This document shows, one piece after another, positions 11,373 through 19,504 of a DNA stretch of 36,146 bases. Every line of letters begins with the position of its first letter. Within the stretch, counting starts at the first letter, position 1. Position numbers and translations under genes: made by a program. The notes beneath the pieces were generated by a model. That model had not been told where the DNA came from. It saw nothing but the letters and a program-made list of their open reading frames with translations, and ran no database searches. The stretch is from Streptomyces sp. NRRL F-6676 (GTDB lineage Bacteria > Actinomycetota > Actinomycetes > Streptomycetales > Streptomycetaceae): positions 1 to 36,146 of the forward strand of contig NZ_JOHS01000061.1 in assembly GCF_000725625.1 (NCBI RefSeq). The letters run 5' to 3'.

Positions 11373-12113
11373 TCAGACGCCGCGCCCCGCCCGTCCCAGC
11401 AGTTCCGTCACGATCGCCGCGTGCCCCAGCTGCCGGTCGTCGCCCGCGACCACCCGGCCGTCCCGGACCAGCGTCACCTCCACCGTCGGCGCCCCCTTCT
11501 CCGCCACGAACCGCCGCACCCGGTACCCGGGACCCGGCCCGTAGGCCGCCTCCAGACCCGCCCGCAGCTCCGCGGCGACATCGGCCGCCGCCCACCGGCG
11601 CGCCTCCGCCAGCGCCTCCGCACGCGCCCCGGCACCGGCCGCCAGCAGCGCCCGTACGCACCCGGGCGAGCCCCGCCGCGCCGCCGCCACCAGCGGCGGC
11701 TCCCCGCCCGGGCCCGGCCGGTCGGGGTCCGCGCCGGCGGCGAGCAGCGCCGCGACCACCCCGGCGTGCCCGAGCCGCACCGCCCAGGTCAGCGACCGGA
11801 ACCCGTACTCCTCCTCCAGGTCCACCGTCGCCCCGGCCGCCAGCAGCGCCCGTACGACCTGCTCGTGTCCGCCGCACGCCGCCCCGCACAGCGGCGCGTC
11901 CGTGCCGCCGCTCAGCCGGTCCGGGTCGGCGCCGGCCGCCAGCAGCAGCCGTACGATGCCGGGCTCGTCGCCGACCGCCGCGACGTACAGCGCCGTCTGC
12001 CCGTCCTCGTCGGCCGCCTCCGGGTCCGCACCGTCCCGCAGCAGCCGTACGACCGCGTCCGCGTCGCCTTCGTACACCGCCGCGAGCAGCCCCGGCGGCC
12101 CTTCCCTGTCCAT
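11373..12113 (-). CDS. Ankyrin-repeat protein
   Basis: The 246-residue protein carries about four to five ankyrin repeats at residues 6-165. Recurring units are LLAAVYEGDADAVVRLLRDG, LYVAAVGDEPGIVRLLLAAG, VVRALLAAGATVDLEEEYG and VVAALLAAGADPDRPG. A C-terminal region of about 75 residues (from ELRAGLEAAYGPGPGYRVRRF) has no recognised fold. There is no signal peptide or membrane segment, so it should be cytosolic and act by protein binding. The start is the ATG at 12113, preceded by GAGGGTCGAGGG. The open frame continues upstream to 13409 only through low-complexity GC-rich sequence overlapping another gene. It may be co-transcribed with the upstream HExxH gene (104-bp gap). No partner can be named. 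Confidence 0.8.
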   Translation of the reverse strand: MDREGPPGLLAAVYEGDADAVVRLLRDGADPEAADEDGQTALYVAAVGDEPGIVRLLLAAGADPDRLSGGTDAPLCGAACGGHEQVVRALLAAGATVDLEEEYGFRSLTWAVRLGHAGVVAALLAAGADPDRPGPGGEPPLVAAARRGSPGCVRALLAAGAGARAEALAEARRWAAADVAAELRAGLEAAYGPGPGYRVRRFVAEKGAPTVEVTLVRDGRVVAGDDRQLGHAAIVTELLGRAGRGV

Positions 12114-12217
12114 CCCTCGACCCTCGCGCGCGAAGGGGCTGCGGGCAAAGGAAAAAGGGTGCGTTCGCACGTGTTCTGCACCACCCGGCCGCCCGCCGTC
12201 CCCCTCGCCGCCCGTGC

Positions 12218-13174
12218 CTACGTGTCGCACTCCAGCACCGTCCGGCACAGCCCGCACCGCGCCCGCACCCGCCCCCGTACCGGCACCCGGATGCGCTGGA
12301 AGCAGACGGGGCAGGGGAACGCGACCCGCAGCGGCTCCCGCGCGCCCGGCGCGAAGGAGTACGCCGTCCCGGCCTCCGCGCGCTGTCCGCCCCCCGCGCG
12401 CTCCAGCGCGTGCCGGCGGTCGCGTGCGTAGCGCCGGCGGCCCGCCCAGCCGGCGGCCGTCAGCGGCGGCTCCCGCTCGTCCTGCCGGGCCCGCGCGAGC
12501 CCCCTGGTGTACGCCGTGTAGGCCTGCGGGCTGGTGAACCACACCGACGGGTCCTCCCCGAACGCCAGCGCCCGCTTGGCCAGGACGTACCCGAACTCCT
12601 CCGGTGTGAGGTAGCCCAGCTTCTGCGAGGACGCCCCGTCCTCCCGGTAGGCGTCGAGCAGCAGCCAGCCCGCGCCGAGGTAGGCGGCCGCCGTGTCGGT
12701 GAGGATCTCGTTGTCCCGGGTGCCGGGGAACGCCAGGTCCAGGCGGTGCAGATAGACATGCATCACTTCGTGCGCCAGAGCGGCGCCGATGTCCCGGCGG
12801 TGGGTGCGGAACCGGTCGTTCAGCTCGATGAAGTACTCGGGGCCCGCGGCCAGTTCCACATGGGCCGCGTGCGTCATCTCCCGGAAGCCGACGATCATCC
12901 GGGCGTCCGGCAGCCGGTAGTGGCGCACCATCTCCCGGGCCACCCGCTGCGCCCCCAGATGCAGATCGTCGACGTCGGCGAAGGCCACGTCCACCGGGAG
13001 CACGCTGGTGTCGAACGTCCGCACGGTGTCGTACGACAGCCGCCGGTACAGCGCGGTGACGGCCGCCCGCACCGTGTCCAGATGAGGGAAACCGTGCTCC
13101 ACCGGCCCACCGTTCACCACACCCGCACCCCCGGAAGACGCCGACCGCGCGACCTCCCACTGTAGGCCCGACAC
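12218..13174 (-). CDS. Putative zinc metallopeptidase with C-terminal zinc ribbon
   Basis: The protein is 318 residues from the GTG at 13174. It contains HEVMH at 135-139, the HExxH zinc site, followed by NEILTD at 155-160, where E156 could be the third ligand (gluzincin arrangement). The C-terminus holds four cysteines, C288, C291, C307 and C310 (CPVC...CGLC), a zinc-ribbon pattern. No signal peptide or membrane helix is visible, so it is likely cytosolic. I do not recognise a characterised family member, and no substrate can be proposed. A better supported start may be the GTG at 13120 (VVNGGPVEHG), which has a G-rich sequence before it and would give 300 residues. The gene is divergent from the chorismate mutase gene. 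Confidence 0.7.
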   Translation of the reverse strand: MSGLQWEVARSASSGGAGVVNGGPVEHGFPHLDTVRAAVTALYRRLSYDTVRTFDTSVLPVDVAFADVDDLHLGAQRVAREMVRHYRLPDARMIVGFREMTHAAHVELAAGPEYFIELNDRFRTHRRDIGAALAHEVMHVYLHRLDLAFPGTRDNEILTDTAAAYLGAGWLLLDAYREDGASSQKLGYLTPEEFGYVLAKRALAFGEDPSVWFTSPQAYTAYTRGLARARQDEREPPLTAAGWAGRRRYARDRRHALERAGGGQRAEAGTAYSFAPGAREPLRVAFPCPVCFQRIRVPVRGRVRARCGLCRTVLECDT

Positions 13175-13263
13175 CCCCGCGCGGCCCCCCGTGCGCGACG
13201 GCGCTGTCCGGCCTGCGGAACGTGCCGGGGCCGTACCCCCGCCGCCCCGTAGGGTGTGCGCCC

Positions 13264-13617
13264 ATGACCACCAGCAACAGTGCCGGGACCGATCCCGCGG
13301 TCCGCGCCGAGCTCGAACGGCTGCGCGACAGCATCGACAACATCGACGCCGCCGTCGTCCACATGCTCGCCGAACGCTTCAAGTGCACCCAGCAGGTCGG
13401 CCATCTCAAGGCCGCGCACCGGCTGCCCCCGGCCGACCCCGAGCGGGAGACCCGTCAGATCACCCGGCTGCGCCGGCTCGCGGAGAGCGCCAAGCTCGAC
13501 CCGGCGTTCGCCGAGAAACTCCTCACCTTCATCATCGCGGAGGTCATCCGCCACCACGAGCACATCGCGGACACCGCCGCCGACCCCGCCCCCGGCGCCC
13601 CCGCGAACCCCTCCTGA
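13264..13617 (+). CDS. Chorismate mutase, AroQ type
   Basis: The 117-residue all-helical enzyme converts chorismate to prephenate for phenylalanine and tyrosine synthesis. The AroQ pattern is clear: LERLRDSIDNIDAAVVHMLAERF, then VGHLKAAHRLPPADPERETRQI. It supplies the expected active-site Arg, Lys, Asp and Glu positions. The C-terminal helix runs FAEKLLTFIIAEVIRHHE. A short Ala/Pro-rich tail follows. It is a stand-alone cytosolic form with no fused prephenate dehydratase, dehydrogenase or DAHP synthase. The ATG at 13264 has AGGG about 11 bases upstream. An in-frame ATG at 13222 would add a non-conserved Pro/Arg-rich segment. Confidence 0.9.
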   Translation: MTTSNSAGTDPAVRAELERLRDSIDNIDAAVVHMLAERFKCTQQVGHLKAAHRLPPADPERETRQITRLRRLAESAKLDPAFAEKLLTFIIAEVIRHHEHIADTAADPAPGAPANPS

Positions 13618-13719
13618 GCCGCCCGCGCCGCCCACCGCGCCCCGTCGCGCTCCGGGCGGCGCCCGCCGTCCGCAGGGCCCCCCTGTGCCGTGCGGACGGC
13701 ATCGGGCAGCATGGCCACC

Positions 13720-16221
13720 ATGTCCGTACTGACGCGCGACGAAGCGCAGACCCGTGCACAGCTACTTGACGTCCACCACTACACGGTCGGTCTCGACCTC
13801 ACCGTGGGCGACGACACCTTCGACTCCCGTACCGTCGTCCGGTTCACCGTGCGCGGCGGCCGGCACGGCACGGACACCTTCGTCGAACTCAAGCCGGCCG
13901 CGCTGCGCTCCGTCACCCTCGACGGACAGTCCCTGGACCCGGGCACCCTGGACGACAACCGGCTGCCCCTGAAGGGCCTCACCCCCGGCGAGCACGAACT
14001 GCGCGTCGACGCCTCGATGCGCTACTCCCGCACCGGCGAGGGCATGCACCGCTTCACCGACCCCAGCGACGGCGAGGCGTACGTCTACACCCAGATGTTC
14101 ATGGACGACGTCCAGCGCGTCTTCGCCGCCTTCGACCAGCCCGACCTCAAGGCCGTCTTCGACCTCACCGTCACCGCCCCCGAGGGCTGGACCGTCCTCG
14201 CCAACGGCGTCACCGAGCACACCGGCGACGGCGTCTGGAAGGCCGCCACCACGCCGCTGATCTCCACCTACCTCGTCGCCGTCGCCGCCGGACCCTGGCA
14301 CTCGGTGCGCACCGAGCACCGCGGACTGCCCTTCGGCATCCACTGCCGCCGCTCGCTCGCCCCGCACCTCGACGCGGACGCCGAGGAGATCCTCGACGTC
14401 ACCCGCGCCTGCTTCGACCGCTACCACGAGAAGTTCGAGGAGCCCTACCCCTTCGACTCCTACGACCAGGCGTTCGTCCCCGAGTTCAACGCCGGCGCCA
14501 TGGAGAACCCCGGACTGGTCACCTTCCGCGACGAGTTCGTCTACCGCTCCGCCGTCACCGACACCGAGCGCCAGACCCGCGCCATGGTCATCGCCCACGA
14601 GATGGCCCACATGTGGTTCGGCGACCTCGTCACCCTGAAGTGGTGGGACGACATCTGGCTCAACGAGTCCTTCGCCGAGTACATGGGCTACCAGACCGCC
14701 GCGGAGGCCACCCGCTTCACGGAGACGTGGACCGAGTTCGGCGTCTCCCGCAAGGCCTGGGGCTACGACGCCGACCAGCGCCCCTCCACCCACCCCGTCG
14801 CCCCCGAGGCCGTCCCCGACACCGCCTCCGCGCTGCTCAACTTCGACGGCATCTCCTACGCCAAGGGCGCCTCCGCGCTGCGCCAACTGGTCACCTGGCT
14901 GGGCGAGAAGGACTTCCTGGCCGGCATCAACACGCACTTCGCGCGGCACAAGTTCGCCAACGCCACCCTCGCCGACTTCCTCGACTCCCTCGCCTCCGCG
15001 ACGGAACGCGACGTCCACGCGTGGGCGGACGCGTGGCTGCGGACGACGGGGGTCGACACGCTCACACCCCGCATCGCCCGCGCCGACGACGGCACCCACA
15101 CCCTCACGGTCGCCCACGACGGCAGCCGCCCCCACCGCATCGCCGTCGGCCTCTACGACCACGACCTCACCGACGAGGGCCGGCTCACCCTGCGCTCCCG
15201 CCCCGAACTCGACGTCCCGGGCAGCACGGAGCACCCCCTCGGCAAGCGTCCCGTCCTGCTCGTGCTGAACGACTCCGACCTCACCTACGCCAAGGTGCGC
15301 TTCGATGCGGAGTCGTACGACACCGTGCGCGCGGCCCTCTCCGGCCTCCCCGACCCCCTCACCCGGGCCGTCGTCTGGAACTCCCTGCGGGACGCCGTGC
15401 GGGACGGTGAACTCGCCCCGGAGGTCTACCTGGAGACCGCCCGCGCGCACCTGCCGCACGAGACCGACGTGGCCCTCGTCCAGGGCGTCCTCGCCTTCGC
15501 CGGCGGCCAGATCGCCGATCGCTACCTCGCCCCCGGCCGGCGGCCCGCCGCCCTCGCCACCCTCACCGACCTCGGCCGCGACCTGGTCCGCCGCACCGAG
15601 GACGGCGACCACCCCGGGCTGCGTCTGGCCGCTGTGCGCCACCGCATCGACGTCGCCGCGCACCCCGACACCCTCGCCGCCTGGCTCGCCGACGGCACCG
15701 TCCCCGGCGGCCCCGAACTCGACCCCGAGCTGCGCTGGCGCATCCTCGGCCGGCTCGCCGTCCTCGGCGCCACCGACGAGGCCGCCATCGCCGCCGAACT
15801 CGCCCGCGACCCCAGCGCCACCGGCCAGGAGGGCGCCGCCCGCTGCCGCGCCGCACTGCCCGACCCGGCGGCCAAGGCCCGGGCCTGGGCGGCGATGTTC
15901 ACCGACGACCCCGCCGCGGACCTGTCGAACTACCTGTTCACCGCCACCGCCCGCGGCTTCTGGCAGCCCGAACAGGCCGATCTCCTCGCGGAGTACGTCG
16001 GCCGGTACTACGAGGACGCCACCGCCCTGGCCGCCCGCCGCGGCCCCGCCATCGCCGACGCGGCCGGCCGCTGGGCGTTCCCGGCCTACGCCGTCGACGC
16101 GGACCACCTGCGGCGGGGCGAGCGGTGTCTGCGCGAGGACGACCCCGCCCCCTCCCTGCGCCGCAGGCTCGCCGACCAGCTCGACGACCTGGCGAGGGCC
16201 CTGCGGGTGCGCGAGGGCTGA
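13720..16221 (+). CDS. pepN: Aminopeptidase N, M1 family
   Basis: The 833-residue cytosolic zinc aminopeptidase removes N-terminal residues from peptides. The exopeptidase motif GAMEN lies at 259-263. The zinc site is H293-E294-M-A-H297 with E316 as third ligand (HEMAHMWFGDLVTLKWWDDIWLNE). The transition-state Tyr is in SYAKGASALRQL. A C-terminal ERAP1-like helical domain covers about the last 300 residues. Order and length match actinobacterial M1 enzymes. The start is placed at the ATG at 13720 (MSVLTRDEAQTRAQLL), by analogy with Streptomyces relatives recalled from memory. In-frame ATGs at 13711 and 13690 are alternatives, and none has a strong RBS. It converges on the pyruvate kinase-like gene. 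Confidence 0.95.
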   Translation: MSVLTRDEAQTRAQLLDVHHYTVGLDLTVGDDTFDSRTVVRFTVRGGRHGTDTFVELKPAALRSVTLDGQSLDPGTLDDNRLPLKGLTPGEHELRVDASMRYSRTGEGMHRFTDPSDGEAYVYTQMFMDDVQRVFAAFDQPDLKAVFDLTVTAPEGWTVLANGVTEHTGDGVWKAATTPLISTYLVAVAAGPWHSVRTEHRGLPFGIHCRRSLAPHLDADAEEILDVTRACFDRYHEKFEEPYPFDSYDQAFVPEFNAGAMENPGLVTFRDEFVYRSAVTDTERQTRAMVIAHEMAHMWFGDLVTLKWWDDIWLNESFAEYMGYQTAAEATRFTETWTEFGVSRKAWGYDADQRPSTHPVAPEAVPDTASALLNFDGISYAKGASALRQLVTWLGEKDFLAGINTHFARHKFANATLADFLDSLASATERDVHAWADAWLRTTGVDTLTPRIARADDGTHTLTVAHDGSRPHRIAVGLYDHDLTDEGRLTLRSRPELDVPGSTEHPLGKRPVLLVLNDSDLTYAKVRFDAESYDTVRAALSGLPDPLTRAVVWNSLRDAVRDGELAPEVYLETARAHLPHETDVALVQGVLAFAGGQIADRYLAPGRRPAALATLTDLGRDLVRRTEDGDHPGLRLAAVRHRIDVAAHPDTLAAWLADGTVPGGPELDPELRWRILGRLAVLGATDEAAIAAELARDPSATGQEGAARCRAALPDPAAKARAWAAMFTDDPAADLSNYLFTATARGFWQPEQADLLAEYVGRYYEDATALAARRGPAIADAAGRWAFPAYAVDADHLRRGERCLREDDPAPSLRRRLADQLDDLARALRVREG

Positions 16222-16237
16222 CCGGCAGGTGTGTGTC

Positions 16238-16261
16238 GGGGGCGTGCGCGCACACGCCCCC
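16238..16261. terminator. Bidirectional terminator between pepN and pyruvate kinase-like gene
   Basis: GGGGGCGTG (16238-16246) and CACGCCCCC (16253-16261) form a 9-bp perfect GC-rich stem with a 6-nt loop in the 49-bp gap between two convergent genes. Confidence 0.65.
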
Positions 16262-16270
16262 CCGCACGGA

Positions 16271-17434
16271 CTACACGGGGAGGTCGTCCGCACCGACGTG
16301 GTGCACCCGCACCATGTTCGTCGTCCCCGGCACCCCGGGCGGCGAACCGGCGGTGATGACCACGAGGTCCCCGCGCGCGCAGCGCCCGTACCGCAGCAGC
16401 AGCTCGTCGACCTGCGCGACCATCGCGTCCGTGGTGTCGGCGGCCGGGCCCAGGAACGTCTCCACCCCCCACGTCAGGCTCAGTCGGGAACGGGTCGCCT
16501 GCTCGGCGGTGAAGGCGAGGAGCGGGATCGGCGAGCGGTAGCGCGCGAGGCGGCGCACCGTGTCACCGCTCTGGGTGAACGCCACCAGGAACGCGGCCCC
16601 GAGGAAGTCGCCGATCTCGGCCGCCGCCCGGGCGACGGCGCCGCCCTGGGTGCGCGGCTTGTTCCGGTCCGTCAGCGGCGCGAGCCCCGCGGCGAGGAGA
16701 TCCTCCTCCGCCGCCTCGACGATCCGCGCCATCGTCGTGACCGTCTCCACGGGGTGCCTGCCCACGCTCGTCTCGCCCGACAGCATCACCGCGTCCGTGC
16801 CGTCGAGCACCGCGTTCGCCACGTCGCTGACCTCCGCGCGCGTCGGCCGCGTGTGCTCGATCATCGAGTCGAGCATCTGCGTGGCGACGACGACCGGCTT
16901 GGCGTTGCGCCTCGCCAGCCGCACCGCCCGCTTCTGGACGATCGGCACGTGTTCGAGCGGCATCTCGACGCCCAGGTCGCCGCGGGCGACCATGATCCCG
17001 TCGAACGCGGCGACGACGTCCTCGATCGCCGCGACCGCCTGCGGCTTCTCCACCTTGGCGAGGACGGGGAGCCGTCGGCCCTCCTCGTCCATGACCCGGT
17101 GCACGGCCTCGATGTCACGGCCGCTCCGGACGAACGACAGGGCGACCACGTCGAAACCGGTGCGCAGCGCCCAGCGGAGATCGGCCTCGTCCGCGGGCGA
17201 CAGCACGGGCCCGGGACCGCTGACGGGCCCCCGCAGATCGGCGAGCACCCCCACACTGCGCCCGGTCTCGTCAGCGGCCTTCCGCACCCACCGATACCGC
17301 TCCTCGTGCTCCCCGCGCCCCCCGTGCCCGAGCGCGAACCGGGCCACATCCATCCCGGCATCGACCAGCGCTTTGATCCGCTCGTACGAGCCGGTGGCAG
17401 GACCCAAGGTGCAAACGATCTTGACGCGTCGCAT
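16271..17434 (-). CDS. Pyruvate kinase homologue lacking the B (lid) domain
   Basis: The 387-residue protein follows bacterial pyruvate kinase closely in the A and C domains but is about 90 residues short. It opens VKIVCTLGPATGSYERI. LADLRGP (64-70) is followed within about ten residues by LSPADEADLRWALRTG, so the mobile B domain is absent. Retained are R32, K127 and E129 (AKVEKP), D153 (ARGDLGVE), T185 and PTRAEVSDVANAVLDGTDAVMLSGET. Lost are the Asn and Ser of the usual RLNFSHG or RFNLSHG motif (here RFALGHG: A34, G36) and the Glu/Lys and Arg of GPxIRxG (here GPVSGPG). These normally bind K+, metal and phosphate, so activity is doubtful. The frame is intact, so it is not an obvious pseudogene. 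The ATG at 17434 begins the conserved MRRVKIV start. Confidence 0.85.
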   Translation of the reverse strand: MRRVKIVCTLGPATGSYERIKALVDAGMDVARFALGHGGRGEHEERYRWVRKAADETGRSVGVLADLRGPVSGPGPVLSPADEADLRWALRTGFDVVALSFVRSGRDIEAVHRVMDEEGRRLPVLAKVEKPQAVAAIEDVVAAFDGIMVARGDLGVEMPLEHVPIVQKRAVRLARRNAKPVVVATQMLDSMIEHTRPTRAEVSDVANAVLDGTDAVMLSGETSVGRHPVETVTTMARIVEAAEEDLLAAGLAPLTDRNKPRTQGGAVARAAAEIGDFLGAAFLVAFTQSGDTVRRLARYRSPIPLLAFTAEQATRSRLSLTWGVETFLGPAADTTDAMVAQVDELLLRYGRCARGDLVVITAGSPPGVPGTTNMVRVHHVGADDLPV

Positions 17435-17463
17435 ATGTCCGACTTTATGGCAGCGCACCCGGC

Positions 17464-17563
17464 AGGGGCGCGGGGAACCGCGCAACGGGGCGAAGCCCCG
17501 TACGGGTCAAAGGGGCGGAGGTCCTTGAGAACGGGAAGGGCAGGGGCGGCAGGGGCGGAAAAC
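17464..17563. repeat. Second copy of the dispersed intergenic element
   Basis: The stretch contains GGGGCGCGGGGAACCGCGC (17465-17483). A perfect hairpin ACGGGGC-GAA-GCCCCGT follows at 17485-17501, then a 31-bp block at 17533-17563 that matches 10408-10438 at 27 of 31 positions. It occupies the 257-bp divergent region between the pyruvate kinase-like and nucleotidase genes, where promoters for both should also lie. I could not pick out convincing -35/-10 pairs. Confidence 0.6.
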
Positions 17564-17691
17564 TCACCGCGGCAACCCCCGGTCACCAACTCGCAACCCC
17601 CACCCCCTGTCGCACCCCCGCACCCCCGGGCCACAATCTACGCGCGTCACCACACCAACAGACCCGCCCCACCCCAAGGAGCCCTCCTCAC

Positions 17692-19491
17692 ATGCCCCTG
17701 AACCGCCGCCGGTTCCTGGAGAACGCCGCGCTCACCACCACCGCCGCCACCCTCACCACGACGGCGGCCACCACCACCGCCCAGGCCGCCGGCTCCCACA
17801 AGAAGCCCGAACGGCGCCACACCCTCACCGTCATGGGCACCACCGACCTCCACGGCCACCTCTTCAACTGGGACTACTACAAGGACGCCGCGTACACCGA
17901 CACCGCCGGCAACTCCCTGGGCCTGGCCCGCATCTCCACCCTCGTCAACCGGATCCGCGAGGAGAGGGGCCGTCACAACACCCTCCTCATCGACGCCGGC
18001 GACACCATCCAGGGCACCCCGCTCACGTACTACTACGCCAAGGTCGACCCCATCACCGCCAAGGGCGGCCCCGTCCACCCCATGGCCCGGGCCATGAACA
18101 CCATCGGCTACGACGCCGCCGCCCTCGGCAACCACGAGTTCAACTACGGCATCGACACCCTGCGGAAGTTCGAGGCCCAGCTCGACTTCCCCCTCCTCGG
18201 CGCCAACGCCGTCGACGCCACCACCCTCAGGCCTGCCTTCCCGCCGTACCTCATCAAGACGTTCCGCGTCCACGGCGGCCCGCCCGCGAAGGTGGCCGTC
18301 CTCGGCCTCACCAACCCCGGCATCGCCATCTGGGACAAGGCCTACGTCCAGGGCAGGCTCGCCTTCCCGGGGCTGGAGGAGCAGGCCGCCAAGTGGGTGC
18401 CCAAGCTGCGCTCCATGGGCGCCGACGTCGTCATCGTCTCCGCGCACTCCGGCGCCTCCGGCACGTCCTCCTGGGGCGACCAGCTGCCCTACGTGGAGAA
18501 CGCGGCGGCCGACGTCGCCAGGAAGGTGCCCGGGATCGACGCCATCCTCGTCGGCCACGCCCATGTCGAGATCCCCGAGCTGAAGGTCACCAACGACACG
18601 ACGGGGAAGACCGTCGTCCTCTCCGAACCCCTCTGCTTCGCCGAACGCCTCACCGTCTTCGACATCGAGCTGACCCTGCGCAAGGGCCGCTGGGAGGTCG
18701 CCTCGGTGAGCGCCTCGCTGCGCAACACCAACGAGGTCGAGGACGACCCGCGCATCACCAAGCTGCTCACCGACGAGCACGCCGCCGTCGTCACCTACGT
18801 CAACCAGGTCGTCGGCACCGCCACCGAGACCCTCACCACCGTCGACGCCCGCTACAAGGACGCCCCCATCATCGACCTGATCACCAAGGTCCAGGAGGAC
18901 GTCGTCAAGGCCGCGCTCGCCGGCACCGAGTACGCCGCACTCCCCGTCCTCGCCCAGGCGTCGCCGTTCTCCCGCACCTCCGAGATCCCGGCCGGCGACG
19001 TCACCATCCGCGGTCTGTCGAGCCTGTACGTCTACGACAACACGCTCGTCGCCAAGCTCCTCACCGGCGCCCAGATCCGCGCCTACCTCGAATACTCCGC
19101 CGAGTACTACGTACAGACCGCGGCCGGCGCCCCCGTCGACGTCGACGCGCTCACCAACGCGGGCGACCGCCCCGACTACAACTACGACTACGTCTCCGGA
19201 CTCACCTACGACATCGACATCGCCCAGCCCGCCGGCAGCCGCATCAAGAACCTCGCCCGCGACGGCAGCCCGCTCGACGACTCGGCGCGGTTCGTCCTCG
19301 CCGTCAACAACTACCGCGCCAACGGCGGCGGCGCCTTCCCGCATGTCGCGAACGCCAAGGAACTCTGGTCGGAGTCGACCGAGATCCGCACCCGCATCGC
19401 CGAATGGGTCACCGCCAAGGGCGTCCTCGACCCCAAGGACTTCGCCTCCGTCGACTGGAAGCTGACCCGCGACGGCACCCCGGTGTTCTGA
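17692..19491 (+). CDS. Tat-exported 5'-nucleotidase / 2',3'-cyclic phosphodiesterase family
   Basis: The 599-residue protein has a twin-arginine signal (NRRRFLENAAL at 4-14) and an Ala-rich h-region ending near AQAA (30-33), so it is exported folded. The dinuclear-metal phosphoesterase domain shows TTDLHGH (50-56), DAGDTIQGTP (101-110), GNHEFNYG (146-153) and GHAH (288-291). A C-terminal 5'-nucleotidase substrate domain follows, with YDNTLVAKLLTGAQIRAYLE and NYRANGGGAFPHV. The family dephosphorylates nucleotides or cyclic nucleotides outside the cell, releasing phosphate and nucleosides. The ATG has AAGGAG at 17676-17681. I saw no clear Pho box upstream. The gene ends 13 bp from the convergent monooxygenase gene, with no terminator in the gap. 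Confidence 0.93.
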   Translation: MPLNRRRFLENAALTTTAATLTTTAATTTAQAAGSHKKPERRHTLTVMGTTDLHGHLFNWDYYKDAAYTDTAGNSLGLARISTLVNRIREERGRHNTLLIDAGDTIQGTPLTYYYAKVDPITAKGGPVHPMARAMNTIGYDAAALGNHEFNYGIDTLRKFEAQLDFPLLGANAVDATTLRPAFPPYLIKTFRVHGGPPAKVAVLGLTNPGIAIWDKAYVQGRLAFPGLEEQAAKWVPKLRSMGADVVIVSAHSGASGTSSWGDQLPYVENAAADVARKVPGIDAILVGHAHVEIPELKVTNDTTGKTVVLSEPLCFAERLTVFDIELTLRKGRWEVASVSASLRNTNEVEDDPRITKLLTDEHAAVVTYVNQVVGTATETLTTVDARYKDAPIIDLITKVQEDVVKAALAGTEYAALPVLAQASPFSRTSEIPAGDVTIRGLSSLYVYDNTLVAKLLTGAQIRAYLEYSAEYYVQTAAGAPVDVDALTNAGDRPDYNYDYVSGLTYDIDIAQPAGSRIKNLARDGSPLDDSARFVLAVNNYRANGGGAFPHVANAKELWSESTEIRTRIAEWVTAKGVLDPKDFASVDWKLTRDGTPVF

Positions 19492-19504
19492 CCCCTGTCA
19501 CACG

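Noticed and set aside
17435..17691. Pho box before the 5'-nucleotidase gene
   Set aside because: No GTTCACC direct repeats with 11-bp spacing are visible; the region is mostly a dispersed repeat element.
17647..19344. 565-codon open frame opposite the 5'-nucleotidase gene
   Set aside because: It is Gly/Val/Asp-rich antisense shadow of a clearly recognised gene.
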